Assembly (NCBI GenBank): GCA_003218935.1
Contig: QHPA01000257.1
Location: 1 to 5,451 of the forward strand
Direction of reading: 5' to 3'
Origin: Verrucomicrobiota bacterium
Lineage (GTDB): Bacteria; Verrucomicrobiota; Verrucomicrobiia; Limisphaerales; AV2
DNA: 5,451 nucleotides
The position numbers were made by a program, and so were the translations under genes. How positions within the stretch are numbered: the stretch's first letter is position 1; each line of letters starts with the position of its first letter. The notes beneath the pieces are model-generated. The model did no database searches. It was not told where the DNA came from and saw nothing but the letters and a program-made list of their open reading frames with translations. This document shows, piece by piece, positions 4,296 to 5,451 of the stretch.

Positions 4296-5451
4296 ATGAA
4301 AACGAACCGACGTGATTTTATGAAGACGGCCAGCGCGGCTACGCTGTCGGCGCTGGCCGCGGGTTATCCGCGCGCCCTGCTCGCGGCCGAAACCCAGGAA
4401 AAGATCAAACCGACCGCCGACACGTTGATTGTGCTCTGGCTGGCCGGCGGTATGGCGCACACGGAGACGTTCGACCCGAAACGTTACTCGCCGTTTGAGC
4501 GCGGCATGAAATCGGCCGAAATGTTCAGCACGTTTCCGACGATTGACACGGCGGTCGATAACATCAAGTTCACCGCCGGTCTGGAAAAGATCGCGGGTGT
4601 CATGGACCGCGGGACGTTGATTCGAAGTTACACAGCGGGCGACCTTGGGTTCATTCTTCATTCACGCCATCAATATCAGTGGCACACCGGTTACGCGCCG
4701 CCGCAGACCGTGGCCGCGCCGCACGTCGGCGCGATTGTCGCGCGCACACTGGGGCCGAAGAATCCTGCGGTGCCGGCGTTCATCAACATCGGCCAGCGCT
4801 TCGACCTGGGCGAAGGCGAGGAACTCAAGGCGTTCACGACCGCGGGGTTCCTGGGGAGTGAATACGGTCCGTTCAACATTCCGTATCCGGAACAGGCCAC
4901 CGATGCGGTTCGTCCGCCGGCGGGAATGAGCCCATCCCGATTCGAAGACCGGAACAAGTTTTACAAGAAGCTGCTCGCGCAGAGTCCGGTGGGCGAGTTC
5001 GGGAGCGATTACCAGAAGGAATCGCTGCTCCGTTCCCTCGACAACGCGCACCGCCTGCTCAGTTCACCGGCGGCAAAGGCCTTCGACCTGTCGCTGGAAC
5101 CGACGGAGAACGTCCGCAAATACGTCCCCGACTACAAGCCGGGCAGACGTTTCGACGCCGCGATCGATCGTTCCGGGAGCTATGAAGCGGCAACGATCGG
5201 CCGGTTTGGACTCGGTTGCCTGCTGGCGCGGCGGCTGGCCGAGGCCGGCGCGCGCTACCTCGAGGTGACGACTGAATACATTCCGTTCCTCAACTGGGAC
5301 ACACACGAGCACGGCCACGAGAAAATGGCGAACATGAAAAAGTCGATCGATGCACCGGTGGCCCAGCTCGTCCTCGATCTGGAGGAGCGCGGTTTGCTGA
5401 GCCGGACGTTGATCGTGCTGGCCAGTGAGTTCAGCCGCGACGCGCTCATCG
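4296..5451 (+). CDS. Tat-exported DUF1501 protein, C-terminus off the window
   Basis: The frame is open for 385 codons from ATG 4296 to the right edge. A twin-arginine signal, NRRDFMK (residues 4-10) followed by an Ala-rich hydrophobic stretch and a likely cut near ALLAA (27-31), points to folded export by the Tat pathway. LIVLWLAGGMAHTETFDPK (44-62) matches the start of the DUF1501 domain, which normally reads close to L-GG-SH-D-FDPK; here the usual Ser-His region is Ala-His (54-55). NWDTHEHGHEKM (333-344) is the family's WDTH motif and SEFSRD (377-382) its Glu-Phe-x-Arg motif, in the SEFSRD form rather than the common EFGRT form. DUF1501 belongs to the alkaline phosphatase/sulfatase-like superfamily, but its substrate is not established. 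Genes of this family regularly follow PSCyt/PSD1 genes, as here, so the two products probably work together. Family members are commonly 400-500 residues, so perhaps 50-100 are missing. Confidence 0.93.
   Translation, partial: MKTNRRDFMKTASAATLSALAAGYPRALLAAETQEKIKPTADTLIVLWLAGGMAHTETFDPKRYSPFERGMKSAEMFSTFPTIDTAVDNIKFTAGLEKIAGVMDRGTLIRSYTAGDLGFILHSRHQYQWHTGYAPPQTVAAPHVGAIVARTLGPKNPAVPAFINIGQRFDLGEGEELKAFTTAGFLGSEYGPFNIPYPEQATDAVRPPAGMSPSRFEDRNKFYKKLLAQSPVGEFGSDYQKESLLRSLDNAHRLLSSPAAKAFDLSLEPTENVRKYVPDYKPGRRFDAAIDRSGSYEAATIGRFGLGCLLARRLAEAGARYLEVTTEYIPFLNWDTHEHGHEKMANMKKSIDAPVAQLVLDLEERGLLSRTLIVLASEFSRDALI

Overview
The window most likely comes from a member of the Planctomycetota-Verrucomicrobiota (PVC) group, and I lean towards a soil or freshwater verrucomicrobium of the Pedosphaera/Limisphaerales kind. 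The evidence is a PSCyt1-PSCyt2-PSD1 cytochrome-like protein directly followed by a Tat-targeted DUF1501 protein, a gene pair characteristic of this group. The DNA is GC-rich with poorly conserved Shine-Dalgarno sites. It also carries GC-rich palindromic repeats, including the type that translates as '...LSPSDGER...', which I recognise as common in such genomes. The exact lineage is inference.

Layout: (1) 1-1086, minus strand: a secreted PQQ-like beta-propeller protein, cut by the left window edge. A 62-bp palindromic repeat lies inside this gene and is read through in frame. (2) 1087-1792: a 706-bp gap between divergent genes. It holds an AT-rich inverted repeat near the propeller gene, then a mosaic of three different GC-rich palindromic elements separated by copies of a ~50-bp direct repeat. 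(3) 1793-4285, plus strand: an 830-residue exported protein with two CxxCH haem-binding motifs and a carbohydrate-binding-like beta-sandwich inserted in its C-terminal PSD1 domain. (4) 4296 to the right edge, plus strand: a DUF1501 protein with a twin-arginine signal, cut by the window end.

The two plus-strand genes are 10 nt apart, and the ribosome site of the second overlaps the stop codon of the first, so they are almost certainly one operon. All three proteins carry export signals and should act outside the cytoplasm. A c-type cytochrome-like protein, an alkaline-phosphatase-superfamily-like DUF1501 partner and a divergent propeller suggest an extracytoplasmic, possibly redox-linked system. 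The biochemical function of these families is not established and I do not assign one.

The most interesting signal is the repeat biology. The same 62-bp structured element occurs once as coding sequence inside a propeller and once in the intergenic mosaic, with one paired base change that keeps its stem intact.
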